From the NCBI GenBank assembly GCA_028819005.1, contig JAPPMP010000007.1, positions 1 through 44,291 on the forward strand: a DNA stretch of 44,291 nucleotides, in the 5' to 3' direction. The notes beneath the pieces are model-generated. The model was given only the letters and a program-made list of their open reading frames with translations, searched no databases and was not told the origin of the DNA. A program made the translations under genes and the position numbers. The stretch comes from Acidimicrobiaceae bacterium. Its GTDB lineage: Bacteria > Actinomycetota > Acidimicrobiia > Acidimicrobiales > Aldehydirespiratoraceae. This document shows positions 28,304 through 37,698 of this stretch, piece by piece; position 1 is the stretch's first letter, and each line of letters starts with the position of its first letter.

Positions 28304-29230
28304 ATGCGCAGATTCTTGATTGACACCGACACCGCCAGCGATGATGCCGTAGCTCTGGTGATGGCGCTGCGACACGCCGATGTCAACGTCGAGGCGATCA
28401 CCGTGGTGTCAGGAAACGTCGGCCTCGACCAAGCAGTCCAGAATGCGTTGTACACGGTTGAACTGTGCGGTTCTGAAGCGCCGGTCTATGCGGGGGCAGC
28501 GTCGCCGATGATGCGCTCGCTCGAGACCGCGCAGTACGTCCATGGCGAAGACGGAATGGGTGACGCCGGTCTTCTGCTTTCGGGCCGGGCGCCCGCTGAG
28601 GGGCGTGGAGCCGAGGTGATCGTGGAGACGATTCTGGGGGCGCCCGGCGAGATCACACTGGTGGCCTTGGGCCCGTTGACCAATGTTGCAATCGCCGTGC
28701 TGCTGGCGCCTGAGATTGCGGACGCGGTCGACCGGGTGGTCGTGATGGGCGGTACCGGCGTGCATGGGCCTGGCAACGTGTCGGCCATGGCGGAGTACAA
28801 CTTCTGGGCCGACCCCGAAGCGGCCGCAGTGGTGGCCCGCGCCGGATTCCCGATCGAGTTCGTGGGTTGGGATATCTCGATCGGCTCAGCGGTGGTCGAC
28901 GCTGAGCGCTACGAGGCGCTGAAGGCCGTCGGTACTCCGCTGTCGAAGTTTGTGGTCGACGTCTCGCAGGTGGTCCGGAGATTCGCCATGGAGAACGGCC
29001 TGGCGGGAGACGACCTGCCTGATCCGATCGCCATGGCCCATGCGATCGACCCTGGCGTCGCGGCGACCCGGCGCTTGCATGTGGACGTGATGGTCGGCGA
29101 CGGCCCCCAACGCGGGGTCATGGAGGTTGACCGGCTCGGGTTCGGCGGCGGCGATCCGAATGTCGATATTGTGACCCACTACCCCAGCGACCACTTCTTC
29201 TCAATGCTCCACGAGTCTCTGATCGACTAG
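28304..29230 (+). CDS. Inosine/uridine-preferring nucleoside hydrolase family protein
   Basis: 308 residues. Hydrolyses the N-glycosidic bond of nucleosides to ribose and base. The N-terminal calcium-site motif reads DTDTASDDAVAL, where most members have DTDPGxDDA; the aspartates are kept. Other features: ALGPLTNVAIAV, VVMGGTGVHGPGN, AEYNFWADPEAA and DLPDPIAMAHAIDP, the last holding a further calcium-binding Asp. TAGGCT lies 6 nt before the ATG, consistent with a leaderless transcript. It is monocistronic by position; the next gene is on the opposite strand. Substrate range cannot be read from sequence. Confidence 0.93.
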   Translation: MRRFLIDTDTASDDAVALVMALRHADVNVEAITVVSGNVGLDQAVQNALYTVELCGSEAPVYAGAASPMMRSLETAQYVHGEDGMGDAGLLLSGRAPAEGRGAEVIVETILGAPGEITLVALGPLTNVAIAVLLAPEIADAVDRVVVMGGTGVHGPGNVSAMAEYNFWADPEAAAVVARAGFPIEFVGWDISIGSAVVDAERYEALKAVGTPLSKFVVDVSQVVRRFAMENGLAGDDLPDPIAMAHAIDPGVAATRRLHVDVMVGDGPQRGVMEVDRLGFGGGDPNVDIVTHYPSDHFFSMLHESLID

Positions 29231-29245
29231 CCGGTGGCGCGTCGC

Positions 29246-32206
29246 CTAGGAGAGGACTCGGGTGATCTCGATGTGTCGGCCGGTGCCGTAGAGGGCAGCC
29301 GCCAAAGCCTCCACTTCGTCGGCAGTCACGTCGACGCCGTCGAAGCTTGGAGTCAGGTCAGAAATCTCCGAGTCCGCGGAAACCAGGCGGCGGAGCAGGG
29401 CTTCGACCCCGTACACCAGATGGCTTAGCCTGTTCGACACGACACTCTCGGCGTCGGCGAGTTCCGTGGCGTCGGGTCCACTGGTTGCCAGATCGTTGAA
29501 GATCCGAAGGATTTCCTCGCGGATCTCATCAATTGACTCGGGTGCAGCGCCGGCGTCGATCACGGAGATCACGGCCGATTCGGGTGTGAACCGGGGTTCG
29601 AGCGTCGCGGTCACGCTGTAGCTGGCACCGAGATCTTCCCGAACGTCGTTCAGCAGGCGGGCGTTCAGCACGGCTTCGAGCACCTTGAGCACCGTCTCGG
29701 TCTGAGGATCTGTCGGCCGCAGCGTCTCGTGGTAGAAGGTGATGCCGGTGGGGCCGGCGTCCTCGGCGAGCACCACCTCGGTACGCACGATCCCGTCAGG
29801 TTGGGCGGGCCTGCGGTTGGTGAAGGTGTCTGCTTCACCGGACGGCAGCGTGCCGATGTAACGGCGCGCCAAGCGGTCCACGGCTTCGAGCTCGAGATCT
29901 CCGGAGACCGCCACGAGCAGACCTTCGGCGTTGCCGAGACGACTCCGGTAGACGTCGAGCAGCGATTCAGCGGTGACTTCGTCAAGCGTCTCGGTTGATG
30001 CGACCGGATCGAACCACTCGATCCGGTCTCCGAAACGCGCTTCGTTGTAGGCAACGTCCATTTGCGTAGCCGCGCCGCCGGGCAGGTCGGCGGCCTGTCG
30101 GCGAGCCGACTCGACAACGCTGTTGAATGCCTGTTCGTCCACACGTGCGTCGCAGATCAACAGGTGCAGAAGCGCGAACAGCGTCTCGACTTCCGCAGGC
30201 GGTGCCGAACCCCTGAATCCTTCGGTGGTCTCCGTTATGAACGGCCGAAGCGAGACCCGCTTCGTCGCGAGATGTTGAGCGATTTGTGCCGATGTGTGTC
30301 TGCCCAGGCCACTGCTCGCCACTGCTGTGGGGGCAAGGAACTCCGCGAGCGGGCGCTCACCTGGTTCGAGGGTCGACCATCCGCCCAGCGACACCGCCTC
30401 GAGCCTGACAACGCCCTCATCAGCCGAGTTGCCGAAATTGACCCGCGCGCCGTTGGCGAACTTCCATTCGTACGGAGGGTTGTAGAATCCGGCGGACAGC
30501 TCCGAGATCGGACCCTCTGTGACCGGATCGGCGGGACCGGGAGGGCTTATCAGAGCGTCGATCGGAGCCGACGCCGGCCCCAGGTTGATCGCTCGGGCGC
30601 CTTCGAGCGCTGCGCGGAACTCATCGACTGTGGGGACCTGTGCGACGTCTTGGGCGTTGACCGAGACCAAGGGCCCGCTCTGCGCCAGGATCGATCGCAG
30701 GTGGTCGGTCAGTTCTTCGACTTCGATCGTGTCGAGCAGCGCCTCGACGCGGGCTAGGCGCTCAGGTGACGTTTCGAGGCTGGTGCCGCGAAGGTAGTGG
30801 TTGGCGTACTGGTAGGCGTACTGGATGTTGTGGGCAACCTCCACATGGTCGGCCACCTGTTGCAACTCGGATAGGACCCGGGATTTTGCTGTGGCCAGCT
30901 CCTGCTCCCCGAACCCTTGATCGGCCAGGCTCAACAGCACGCTCCACACCTCGCCGGCCGCTGTGTGCAGATCAGCAGCCTGGAACGTCGTGGCGAAGTG
31001 CCGCAACCCCGCAGCGGGTGCATAGACCCACCAGACGGGTTCGTCGGTTTGCGACAGCAGACCCTGTTCGTGAGCGGAGCTGAGACGGATGCCGATGGCG
31101 TAGGCCAACAGGAGCTCCAACTGCTCGCCCCTTTCGCCTTCGGTGGTAGCCGGGTCCCAAACGGGAACTTGCAGGTACAGAGACAGCCGAGGGTCTGCCT
31201 GGCCGGGAGTTTCGGTTATTTCAATTCTGGTCCCGGACCTCAGTGGCGAGTTCGTGTCGGGGGCCGTTGGCGGATCCTGTGCTGTGATCGAACCGAAATG
31301 CTCCTCTACCAACGCCTTGAGCTCGTCGACGGTGAGGTCGCCCACTGCGACGACCGCCATGTTGGCCGGCACGTACCAGGCGTCGTAGAACTCGCGCAGC
31401 TCGGCTGCGGTCGTCTCCTCGATGGCCGCGACTTCGCCGATGGGAGGACGCTGCTCGTAGGGCGTGCCCTCGGTCAACAGACGCAACGAGGAGTCGAGCG
31501 ACACGCCCTCGCTGGTCTCGCGGCGCAGACGGTACTCTTCGCGGACCACCCCCCGCTCGCCGGCGACCGCGTCCGCTGAGATTGTTGCCGCGTGCGCCCA
31601 CTGTGACAGCACCTTGAACCCGGTCTGGACGGCGTCGGGGTCGTCGCTGAGTCCGTTCAGCACGTAGAACGTCTCGTCGTAGGTTGTGAAGGCGTTGAGG
31701 TCGGGTCCCAATTCCAAGCCGAACTCCAGCACCTCGTCATAGACCGAGTTGCCTGGGAACTCCTCGGTTCCGTTGAACATCATGTGTTCGACGAAGTGGG
31801 CTACGCCGCTGGCCGGTTCGGTCTCGTGGATCGATCCTGCCTTGACCGCGAGGATCAGCGTCAACGCATCGTGGGGCGTCCAGTTGGAGTCCAGGTAGTA
31901 GGTGAGTCCGTTGTCCAGCTGTCCGACGTGTACGTCTCCTCCGGCGCCTTCTGCGATGGTGTAGGCGGTGGGCCGCGGTGTGGACGGGGATCCGGTCCTG
32001 TCTTCATCGGCGTTGTAGTTGCCTGCCCCGTCGGCGCGGGGTGCGCATGAGGAGCTTGCCGGTTGCCCGCGGCTGCCGTTGCCGGCATCGGCCTGCGGGT
32101 CGTCCTGTTGCGCTGAGTCGGCACACCCTGCTGCAATCAGCATCCAGGCCGCCAACAGCAACACCGTTGATCTGGCGACGCTGGGTTTTCGTCGTTCGGC
32201 TCTCAT
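29246..32206 (-). CDS. M16-family zinc metallopeptidase lipoprotein (pitrilysin-like)
   Basis: 986 residues from ATG 32206. The frame is open much further upstream, but that part lies antisense to the SDR gene; the chosen start gives a lipoprotein signal (MRAERRKPS, then VLLLAAWMLIAAGC) with lipobox Cys. A Asp/Gly/Ser-rich linker follows, then the active M16 domain with inverted zinc motif HFVEH (His137, Glu140, His141) and the downstream VVREEYRLRR Glu. Two tandem M16 halves are present, the second without HxxEH, as in the single-chain family. It is anchored outside the membrane and probably degrades peptides. It is divergent from the SDR gene. Confidence 0.92.
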   Translation of the reverse strand: MRAERRKPSVARSTVLLLAAWMLIAAGCADSAQQDDPQADAGNGSRGQPASSSCAPRADGAGNYNADEDRTGSPSTPRPTAYTIAEGAGGDVHVGQLDNGLTYYLDSNWTPHDALTLILAVKAGSIHETEPASGVAHFVEHMMFNGTEEFPGNSVYDEVLEFGLELGPDLNAFTTYDETFYVLNGLSDDPDAVQTGFKVLSQWAHAATISADAVAGERGVVREEYRLRRETSEGVSLDSSLRLLTEGTPYEQRPPIGEVAAIEETTAAELREFYDAWYVPANMAVVAVGDLTVDELKALVEEHFGSITAQDPPTAPDTNSPLRSGTRIEITETPGQADPRLSLYLQVPVWDPATTEGERGEQLELLLAYAIGIRLSSAHEQGLLSQTDEPVWWVYAPAAGLRHFATTFQAADLHTAAGEVWSVLLSLADQGFGEQELATAKSRVLSELQQVADHVEVAHNIQYAYQYANHYLRGTSLETSPERLARVEALLDTIEVEELTDHLRSILAQSGPLVSVNAQDVAQVPTVDEFRAALEGARAINLGPASAPIDALISPPGPADPVTEGPISELSAGFYNPPYEWKFANGARVNFGNSADEGVVRLEAVSLGGWSTLEPGERPLAEFLAPTAVASSGLGRHTSAQIAQHLATKRVSLRPFITETTEGFRGSAPPAEVETLFALLHLLICDARVDEQAFNSVVESARRQAADLPGGAATQMDVAYNEARFGDRIEWFDPVASTETLDEVTAESLLDVYRSRLGNAEGLLVAVSGDLELEAVDRLARRYIGTLPSGEADTFTNRRPAQPDGIVRTEVVLAEDAGPTGITFYHETLRPTDPQTETVLKVLEAVLNARLLNDVREDLGASYSVTATLEPRFTPESAVISVIDAGAAPESIDEIREEILRIFNDLATSGPDATELADAESVVSNRLSHLVYGVEALLRRLVSADSEISDLTPSFDGVDVTADEVEALAAALYGTGRHIEITRVLS

Positions 32207-32362
32207 CCGGACCGCGTTCTGTGGGGGTGTGCAACGGCACTCTAGAACAAACCAGGCGGTGTCTCGGATAAACCGTTGTGCGTGGCCGTGGCGCGTCTCT
32301 GATTGGCTACGGTTTCGCTCTTCGGTCTGGGTGTGCCGGCGCGCGCGGTAGGGTCGGCTGCT

Positions 32363-33133
32363 ATGGATGTGAGCACACTGCGGTCTCTGTTCGATCTCAG
32401 CGGCCGAACTGCGGTTGTCACTGGTGGAACGCGGGGCATAGGACGTGCCGTCGCTGAAGGATTCGCAGCGGCGGGCGCGAACGTTGTGGTCGCCAGCCGC
32501 AAAGAAGCCGCCTGTGAAGCCACGCAGGCTCACCTCGAATCGATGGGAGCGGACGCCCTCGGCATCGCTGTCAACATGGGCGATCCCGACAGCGCTGAAA
32601 CCATCGTGGGCGCCGCCGTGGACCGGTTCGGCGGGCTCGACGTCGTCGTGAACAACGCTGCCAATCCGCTGGCGGCCCCGGTCGGCAGCCAGGACACGGG
32701 CAGCTGGCAGAAGTCTTTCGAGGTGAACCTGCAAGGTCCGGCGCTGCTCATCGGCGCCGCAGTCGATCACCTGAGTGCCGGTGGCCGCGGCGCGGTCGTC
32801 AACGTGATCTCGGTGGGAGCGTTCCAGTTCGCGCGCGGCGTCTCGATCTATGCGTCGATGAAGGCGGCGTTGTTGTCTGTCACGCGCTCCTTCGCGGGGG
32901 AACTCGCCGAGCAGGGCATCCGGGTCAACGCTCTGGCACCGGGTCCGGTCAACACGGACATGGTGCGGAACGTGGGTGAGGGCGCGGCTGAGCACATGGG
33001 CGCGCGAACCCTGCTGAAGCGTTGCGCTGAGCCCGACGAGATGGTGGGTGCGGCCCTCTTCTTGGCCGGCGACGCCTCGTCGTACATGACCGGCCAGGTG
33101 ATCGTCGTCGACGGCGGAATGCACCCGCACTGA
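32363..33133 (+). CDS. Short-chain dehydrogenase/reductase (SDR)
   Basis: 256 residues. Classical SDR: cofactor motif TGGTRGIGRA, NNAANP, catalytic Ser in NVISVGAF, YASMK for Tyr and Lys, and a typical C-terminal GQVIVVDGGMHPH. Arg after the glycine motif (VASRKE) suggests NADP(H). Start ATG 32363 is chosen because the fold begins directly after it; TAGGGT is 8 nt upstream. The substrate is unknown. The gene is close to a PhyH-like oxygenase on the other strand, and these may act in lipid or secondary metabolism. Confidence 0.93.
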   Translation: MDVSTLRSLFDLSGRTAVVTGGTRGIGRAVAEGFAAAGANVVVASRKEAACEATQAHLESMGADALGIAVNMGDPDSAETIVGAAVDRFGGLDVVVNNAANPLAAPVGSQDTGSWQKSFEVNLQGPALLIGAAVDHLSAGGRGAVVNVISVGAFQFARGVSIYASMKAALLSVTRSFAGELAEQGIRVNALAPGPVNTDMVRNVGEGAAEHMGARTLLKRCAEPDEMVGAALFLAGDASSYMTGQVIVVDGGMHPH

Positions 33134-33216
33134 CCGGTCGCCCCGTCGTTGTCAGGCCAGTCGGATTCGAGGCCACTCGTCTATCGGCAACTGGACGGGG
33201 CACTGGCCGCGCTGAT

Positions 33217-33245
33217 TATTCGTAGTGCAGCCGCTATTCGTAGTG
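33217..33245 (-). repeat. 18-bp-period duplication of the phyH stop region
   Basis: TATTCGTAGTG occurs at 33217-33227 and 33235-33245. On the minus strand the last codons of the PhyH-like gene (LHYE-stop, TAG) are followed in frame by RLHYE-stop (TAA). It parallels the stop-codon duplication behind mutB. Confidence 0.8.
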
Positions 33246-34223
33246 AAGGGCGGGCCGCGGGCCTGCGCGCATGTCGTCGATTGCTCGGGCGACATCGACT
33301 ATCGCCTCTTCGAGTCTGGCCGCCGCTGCTTCGGCGCCGATGCCGAATTCCAGTGTTTCAACCAGTTCGTTGAGGCGCCCGGTTGCCCGCCAGGCGGCGT
33401 GACGGGACCATTCGGTGTAGAGAACCACGGGGTCGTCGATGCCGATGAGGTCGCGGGTGCGGGTCTGGTCGTCTCGGCTTCGGTCGAGACTCACGTAGCC
33501 GCTGACCATGGTGATCCGCTCGGCGGGTTCGGCGAGCTCAGCGCCGCGGTGCACCACCATGTTGCCGTGAAGGGCCACCGCGTAGCCGGGTCCGTCGAAA
33601 CCGGGAACCACGACACGCTCGCGCGGTGGAGTCTGGCCGTTGGCCGCCAATTCAGCGGCTTCGTGTTTGGTGCCGTGGAACCACTCGAACTGACCTCCGG
33701 GGAGTTCGGCTGGATCGCTCACCATCATCACGTAGTCCAGAGCAACGGTGTCGTGGTGCCATTTGTCTACCGGTTGGCCGGGGTTGGCTGTGGGCTCATA
33801 GTTGATGTGACCAACATGCAGCGGCATCGTGTGCGGCGCCACCGGTGTGCCGAATATGGCGCTCATCAGCTCGGTGAAGTCCGGGTTGAAGCACAGGTCT
33901 CTCAACCAACGCGACCGGTAGCAGCCGCCTCGCACCGCGTTCTCGATGCGGTTTCCGGCGCTCCGCTCGTGGACCCGCAACTTGCGCGCCACGTCGAGCA
34001 GCACTTCGGCGCCCTCTTTCGACAGGACCCTGAACGGGGCTGATACGGCCATCGGTGTGGCAGTGGGCGCTATGTCCTCGTCGCTGTAGCCGAGTTCTTC
34101 GAGGGTTGTGATCGACGACGGCGCCTCGAGTTGAAGATGCACGCTCGGATCGAAGCTCGGTTCGTCCGCGAACCAGCTGTAGCCCTGCGGTAGTTCGTCG
34201 GGAAACGATACGGCCAGCGTCAC
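33234..34223 (-). CDS. Phytanoyl-CoA dioxygenase (PhyH) family protein
   Basis: 329 residues, GTG start at 34223, with TAGGCT 6 nt upstream. Non-haem Fe(II)/2OG oxygenase of the PhyH type: iron ligands WHHDTV (HxD) and the distal His in [14 protein letters not shown], with RITMVSGYV containing the 2OG-binding Arg. [11 protein letters not shown] and GQFEWFHGT lie in the substrate-facing core. Family members hydroxylate fatty acyl-CoAs or many natural products, so the substrate is open. Its stop region is duplicated. Confidence 0.88.
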   Translation of the reverse strand: MTLAVSFPDELPQGYSWFADEPSFDPSVHLQLEAPSSITTLEELGYSDEDIAPTATPMAVSAPFRVLSKEGAEVLLDVARKLRVHERSAGNRIENAVRGGCYRSRWLRDLCFNPDFTELMSAIFGTPVAPHTMPLHVGHINYEPTANPGQPVDKWHHDTVALDYVMMVSDPAELPGGQFEWFHGTKHEAAELAANGQTPPRERVVVPGFDGPGYAVALHGNMVVHRGAELAEPAERITMVSGYVSLDRSRDDQTRTRDLIGIDDPVVLYTEWSRHAAWRATGRLNELVETLEFGIGAEAAAARLEEAIVDVARAIDDMRAGPRPALHYE

Positions 34224-34281
34224 GGGGCCAGCCTAACCCTCCAGCCGATTCGAGGTCTCATGGACCCCGTGGCCCGCAGCT

Positions 34282-35172
34282 TCAGTCGGAGGGTTTCTCG
34301 CCGGAGTCGGCTTCGTCGCCGGCGTCGGCGCCTGCTTCCGTTTCAGCGTCGGCGTCGGTGTCTGTGTCGGTTTCGTCGCCAGCGTCGGCGTCTGCTCCCG
34401 TTTCAGCGTCGGCATCGGTGTCTGCTCCCGTTTCAGCGTCGTCGCCGGCGTCTGCGTCTGTGTCGGTTTCGTCGTCGGCGTCGGCGTCTGCTTCCGTTTC
34501 GGCGTCCGCTTCGTCGTCGGCGTCTGCGTCTGTGTCGGTTTCGTCGTCAGCGTTGGCGTCTGCTTCCGTTTCAGCGTCGGCGTCGGTGTCTGTGTCGGTT
34601 TCGTCGTCGGCGTCTGCTTTAGCTTCGGCTTCGCCTGGAGATTCGGTCTCGGCTGTTTCTTCGGCTTCGGGTTCTGGTGCAGCTTCGGTTTGGGTTTCTG
34701 CAGCTTCTGTTTCTGTGTCGGGTTCTGGTTCGAGTTCGGTTTGGGCTTCTGCGGTTTCAGGTTCTGTCTCGGATTCGGTGGAGGTCTCGTCGTCTCCCTG
34801 GTCCTTGGCTTCGACTTCTGAGTCCGCGTCGGTCTCTGAGTCCGCGTCTGTGTCGGTTTCTGCGTCCCCGGCCGCATCGGACTCGGCTGATTCTTCGGCT
34901 TTGGCATCGGGGGAGTCCGCCGGTGGCTCCTTCCCGTCGCGCAAGGCCTTCCACTTCTCGGCTGCGGCAAGATATGCGGTCTCGGCTTCTGATCGCTCTG
35001 TGGACGACCCGCCCTTGGACAGCTTCTTGACCAGCGCCGCGGCATCGTCTTTAGCCCGTTCAGCCTTCTTCAACCTCTTCTCGCGCTGGGTGCGTTCCCG
35101 GTCGGCGGCCACGTACTCGTTGAAGAGTGTCAGTGCCGCGGTCGTCTCGTCGTCAAGGGTGATTTTCGCCAT
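34282..35172 (-). CDS. Highly acidic low-complexity protein of unknown function
   Basis: 296 residues. Residues 1-80 are ordinary and probably helical ([20 protein letters not shown], then an [12 protein letters not shown] region). The remainder is almost entirely Asp, Glu, Ala and Thr in repeated blocks such as [14 protein letters not shown], giving a strongly negative, disordered tail. No signal peptide or membrane segment is present. The start has AGGA 3 nt upstream. Tails of this type can bind cations, chaperone basic proteins or keep partners soluble; no specific role can be assigned. Codon-level repetition makes length variation between strains likely. Confidence 0.7.
   Translation of the reverse strand: MAKITLDDETTAALTLFNEYVAADRERTQREKRLKKAERAKDDAAALVKKLSKGGSSTERSEAETAYLAAAEKWKALRDGKEPPADSPDAKAEESAESDAAGDAETDTDADSETDADSEVEAKDQGDDETSTESETEPETAEAQTELEPEPDTETEAAETQTEAAPEPEAEETAETESPGEAEAKADADDETDTDTDADAETEADANADDETDTDADADDEADAETEADADADDETDTDADAGDDAETGADTDADAETGADADAGDETDTDTDADAETEAGADAGDEADSGEKPSD
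34330..34640. repeat. Degenerate hexamer-based tandem repeats in the acidic gene
   Basis: Repeated GTCGGCGTC, GTCTGCTTCCGTTTC and GTCGGTTTCGTCGTC blocks occur in 18- to 60-nt multiples, always in phase with the codons of the acidic protein. Alternate frames through the same DNA also stay open, an effect of the repeat. Confidence 0.85.
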
Positions 35173-35251
35173 CGGTCCTATTCTGTCGGGTCGGGGGTGA
35201 ACTGACGACCTGCCCCACCGAGTCGGATGCTCATATCAGTCTAAGGGGCCT

Positions 35252-35701
35252 CGCAAATAGGCAGAGGATTTCCGAGCGCGAACGGCTTGATTTGCGGGGC
35301 CGTGGCCCGAGCGGCCTGCCCGCGCCCGAGCGGCCGGTGGGACGGCGCGGACGCGGACCTCCACCGTGCGGGTGGCCTGCCCGCGCCCGAGCGGCCGGTG
35401 GACGCGGCGCTGCTCGCGAACCCGGTCGGTCTCGGGCCTGCCCGCGCCCGAGCGGCCGGTGGGGGGCGCCGTCGACGAGCTCCTCCACCTCGTGGCCTGC
35501 CCGCGCCCGAGCGGCCGGTGGCTGCAAACGGCGCTTGCGCGCTGCGACGTTTCTGGCCTGCCCGCGCCCGAGCGGCCGGTGGCTGCAAACGGCGCTTGCG
35601 CGCTGCGACGTTTCTGGCCTGCCCGCGCACGAGCGGCCGGTGAGCGCAGCGAACAAGAGCGGGGAACAACGGGATGCAACTCGAAGGCCTGCCTATTTGC
35701 G
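35252..35701. mobile_element. 450-bp repeat-bearing element with 13-bp terminal inverted repeats
   Basis: CGCAAATAGGCAG at 35252-35264 is perfectly complemented by CTGCCTATTTGCG at 35689-35701. Directly inside the left end is a second copy of the 55-bp hairpin element also found, inverted, at 13888-13942. Inside the right end (35641-35664) is a diverged copy of the 36-bp repeat from 13800-13874. Six regularly spaced 27-bp repeats fill the middle. No protein-coding gene is supported and no transposase is nearby, so this may be a non-autonomous MITE-like element, but target-site duplication was not identified and mobility is inferred only. Confidence 0.6.
35313..35642. repeat. Six-copy 27-bp regularly spaced repeat array (CRISPR-like spacing)
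   Basis: Repeats begin at 35313, 35374, 35435, 35494, 35555 and 35616, each with the core CCCGCGCCCGAGCGGCCGG; five are identical and the last has one change. Spacers are 32-34 nt; the fourth and fifth are identical to each other, the others differ. The repeat is almost pure G+C, partly palindromic (CCGC...GCGG), and there are no cas genes, so a functional CRISPR is doubtful. Confidence 0.85.
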
Positions 35702-35718
35702 CGCGCTCTATGGTTCGG

Positions 35719-36912
35719 CTATTCGCTCGGCAGGCCCCGACGGCGTTCGCTGCGAAGATCGAAGGCGATCTTGACGGCGCCGCGACTGCCCGCTTCAGCC
35801 GCGTGTGTCAATGCGTCGCGGTATCGGTCGAGGGGATAGGTGGCCGACAGCAATTTGTCGAAAGGCGCCCGCTCGGCGAGTTCTATCGCCAATTCGAAGC
35901 TTGTGGTCGAGCGACCGTCTTTGAGCAGTTCGCTCCCGTAGGTGTAGGAGCCGACGAGTTCTGTCTCTCGGTGCCAGACCGGGGCGAGGTCCACGTCGAC
36001 CACGCCGGGCATTCCCAGCAGCACCACCCGCCCTCTCGGCCTGCACAGACCGATGGCCTCGGTGATCGATTCGGCCGACCCGACCGCGTCGATCACCACA
36101 TCAGCTCCCCCCGAAAGTCGCGGACCCACCATGAAAGACCCGGTCGCCCGGCGCACCGCCCGACTCAACCCGGCAGGCGAACTCACCACGTCCGCTCCGA
36201 ACTCGGCGGCGAGATCGCGTTGCTGCGGGTATTTGGCGCCGATCATGATCAATCCGGGTTCGGTGAGATTGCGCAGTGCCGCGACCGTCACCAGGCCCAT
36301 CGGGCCGGCGCCGATCACCGCCACCGTGTCACCGTCTTCCACACCTGCTCGCAGCGCGGCGTGTACGCCTCCGGCGACCGGCTCGATCGTGACAGCGGTC
36401 TCGTCGCTCATCTGTTCGGGAACGTCGTGCATCTGACTCTCGTGTGCGACGAACTCGGTTGCCCAGCCACCGCCTGTGCTCTCGCAGAAACCCGTCTGCA
36501 ACCCGGCTTCGAGGTGACCGCACTTCAGGTGCCGGTAGTCGTTGCCATCGGCGGGGGCAGCGCCGTCGAAGGGCAGCGGGAAGCCGCGGGCAGCGTGACC
36601 CAGCACGGGCTCGATCAGGACTCGACGGCCATCGGCGGTTTCACCGACGATCTCGTGTCCGAGCACGAACGGGAAAGAGACGAAATCTTCGAAGTAGCGA
36701 GAGGAGTGCCCGTCGATGGTCGCCAGGTCGCTGCCGCAGATGCCCGACAGACGGGGCCAGACACGGTGCCAGCCTTCGCCTGGCAGTTCGGGCGGATCGT
36801 CTTCGACGAGAGACAGCGGTCCGATCCCGGCGCCCGCGCCCGGGCGCAACCGCGATGCGGCCATGGCCGCGACATAGCGGACTTCTTTGCGGCTGAACCG
36901 AAGCGCCTTCAC
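35719..36912 (-). CDS. Zinc-binding alcohol dehydrogenase family protein (MDR)
   Basis: About 397 residues from GTG 36912, where the sequence begins VKALRF as in typical MDR enzymes; the frame is open further upstream but that part looks non-coding. Zinc-site elements: SGICGSDLATIDG, FVLGHEIVGE and IEPVLGHAARG. Rossmann motif VIGAGPMGLVTVAAL for NAD(P) is followed by GGADVVIDAVGS and GRVVLLGM. The structural zinc loop is only partly recognisable. Substrate unknown (a secondary alcohol or polyol is usual). It is the last gene on the minus strand before the 450-bp element, and its 3' end is 18 nt from that element. Confidence 0.88.
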   Translation of the reverse strand: MKALRFSRKEVRYVAAMAASRLRPGAGAGIGPLSLVEDDPPELPGEGWHRVWPRLSGICGSDLATIDGHSSRYFEDFVSFPFVLGHEIVGETADGRRVLIEPVLGHAARGFPLPFDGAAPADGNDYRHLKCGHLEAGLQTGFCESTGGGWATEFVAHESQMHDVPEQMSDETAVTIEPVAGGVHAALRAGVEDGDTVAVIGAGPMGLVTVAALRNLTEPGLIMIGAKYPQQRDLAAEFGADVVSSPAGLSRAVRRATGSFMVGPRLSGGADVVIDAVGSAESITEAIGLCRPRGRVVLLGMPGVVDVDLAPVWHRETELVGSYTYGSELLKDGRSTTSFELAIELAERAPFDKLLSATYPLDRYRDALTHAAEAGSRGAVKIAFDLRSERRRGLPSE

Positions 36913-37054
36913 ACTCCTGAGGCTATCGCGCCAGCCATCACCGACGTTGTAGAGCAACTGACACCTAGAAGTTGGGCAGGTGTTCTGGTGCGCTAGCGGT
37001 TGACTGCCGAAATCAGACGGCCACAACCCGGTTGGGGGCTCCGTGCTCGTGGAT

Positions 37055-37459
37055 TCAGTCTGGTGTTCCTGTATCTGAGCGGTTCACGTCGGTTTGGGCG
37101 AAGTCTTCGCCGACATATAGCAGTGGCAGACCCATTTGTTCAGCAAGCGCATAGGAGAACGTGTCGCCGAAGTTGAGGCTTGCCCGATGCCGTCCCTTGC
37201 CGAAACGTCGCCAGCAAACGAGCGCTTCGTTGGCAAGGCGAGCATCAACCGGAACGATTTGCATCTCGACGCGGTCAAGGAGCTCTTCGAGCAATTGCGC
37301 ACCCTCTGCGCCCGCCCGGGATTCCACCACGATGCCGAGTTCGACTCGGGTTGTCGCGGCCATCGCACATGGTCCACTGATCAGCATCTGTTCGATTTCG
37401 TAGCTGTTCGCTTCGCCGAACAGGAGCGCCACGATGGCGGACGTGTCAACAACGTTCAC
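37055..37459 (-). CDS. vapC: PIN-domain toxin, VapC family
   Basis: 134 residues. PIN ribonuclease fold with N-terminal VDTSAIVALL (first acidic residue), VELGIV, and NFGDTFSYALAEQMGLPLLY giving the downstream Asp, then YVGEDFAQTDV. This acidic triad and spacing are typical of toxins that cut tRNA or rRNA. It overlaps the antitoxin gene by 4 nt, as expected for a VapBC operon where the antitoxin is translated first. Confidence 0.92.
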   Translation of the reverse strand: MNVVDTSAIVALLFGEANSYEIEQMLISGPCAMAATTRVELGIVVESRAGAEGAQLLEELLDRVEMQIVPVDARLANEALVCWRRFGKGRHRASLNFGDTFSYALAEQMGLPLLYVGEDFAQTDVNRSDTGTPD

Positions 37460-37698
37460 GAGGGCAGACCGTGTTGGTCGTAGCCGATGATCGCGTCAGG
37501 TTGGCGGTTGTCGAGCACTGCCAACTTGCTGAACCGTTCGACGATGTCTCCCAAGTCCCTTGAGTGCCGGTGTCGGCGCTCGAACTCCAGGCGCGCTCTC
37601 AGAGACTGAAGCACCGTTTCAGTAATTGATTCTCCAGTTAATTCAGCTAATTTTCGTGCTAGTTGATCGGCTTCAGAGTTTTTGATGCTTAACACCAT
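37456..37698 (-). CDS. vapB: VapB-type antitoxin
   Basis: 80 residues. N-terminal MVLSIKNSEADQLARKLAELTGESITETV is a short ribbon/helix DNA-binding-like region of the type seen in antitoxins, followed by a toxin-wrapping tail with RHRHSRDLGDIVERF. It would neutralise VapC and repress its own operon. A TATATT hexamer lies 7 nt before the ATG, so translation is likely leaderless. Confidence 0.9.
   Translation of the reverse strand: MVLSIKNSEADQLARKLAELTGESITETVLQSLRARLEFERRHRHSRDLGDIVERFSKLAVLDNRQPDAIIGYDQHGLPS

Noticed and set aside
32207..33130. Upstream extension of the M16 peptidase frame
   Set aside because: It is antisense to the SDR gene; the lipoprotein signal starting at 32206 clearly marks the real start.
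34233..35045. Second-frame protein rich in Lys, Pro and Thr antisense/overlapping the acidic gene
   Set aside because: It is a shadow produced by the repetitive DNA; the acidic frame has the better start and an ordinary N-terminal domain.
35313..35642. A functional CRISPR array
   Set aside because: Spacing fits, but the repeat is nearly pure G+C, two spacers are identical, there are no cas genes in the window, and related modules recur elsewhere as a dispersed element.
35231..35679. Several overlapping 140-residue frames with GRSGAGRP repeats
   Set aside because: All frames stay open because the array is G+C-rich; none has a ribosome-binding site, and the 61-bp period shifts frame at each repeat.
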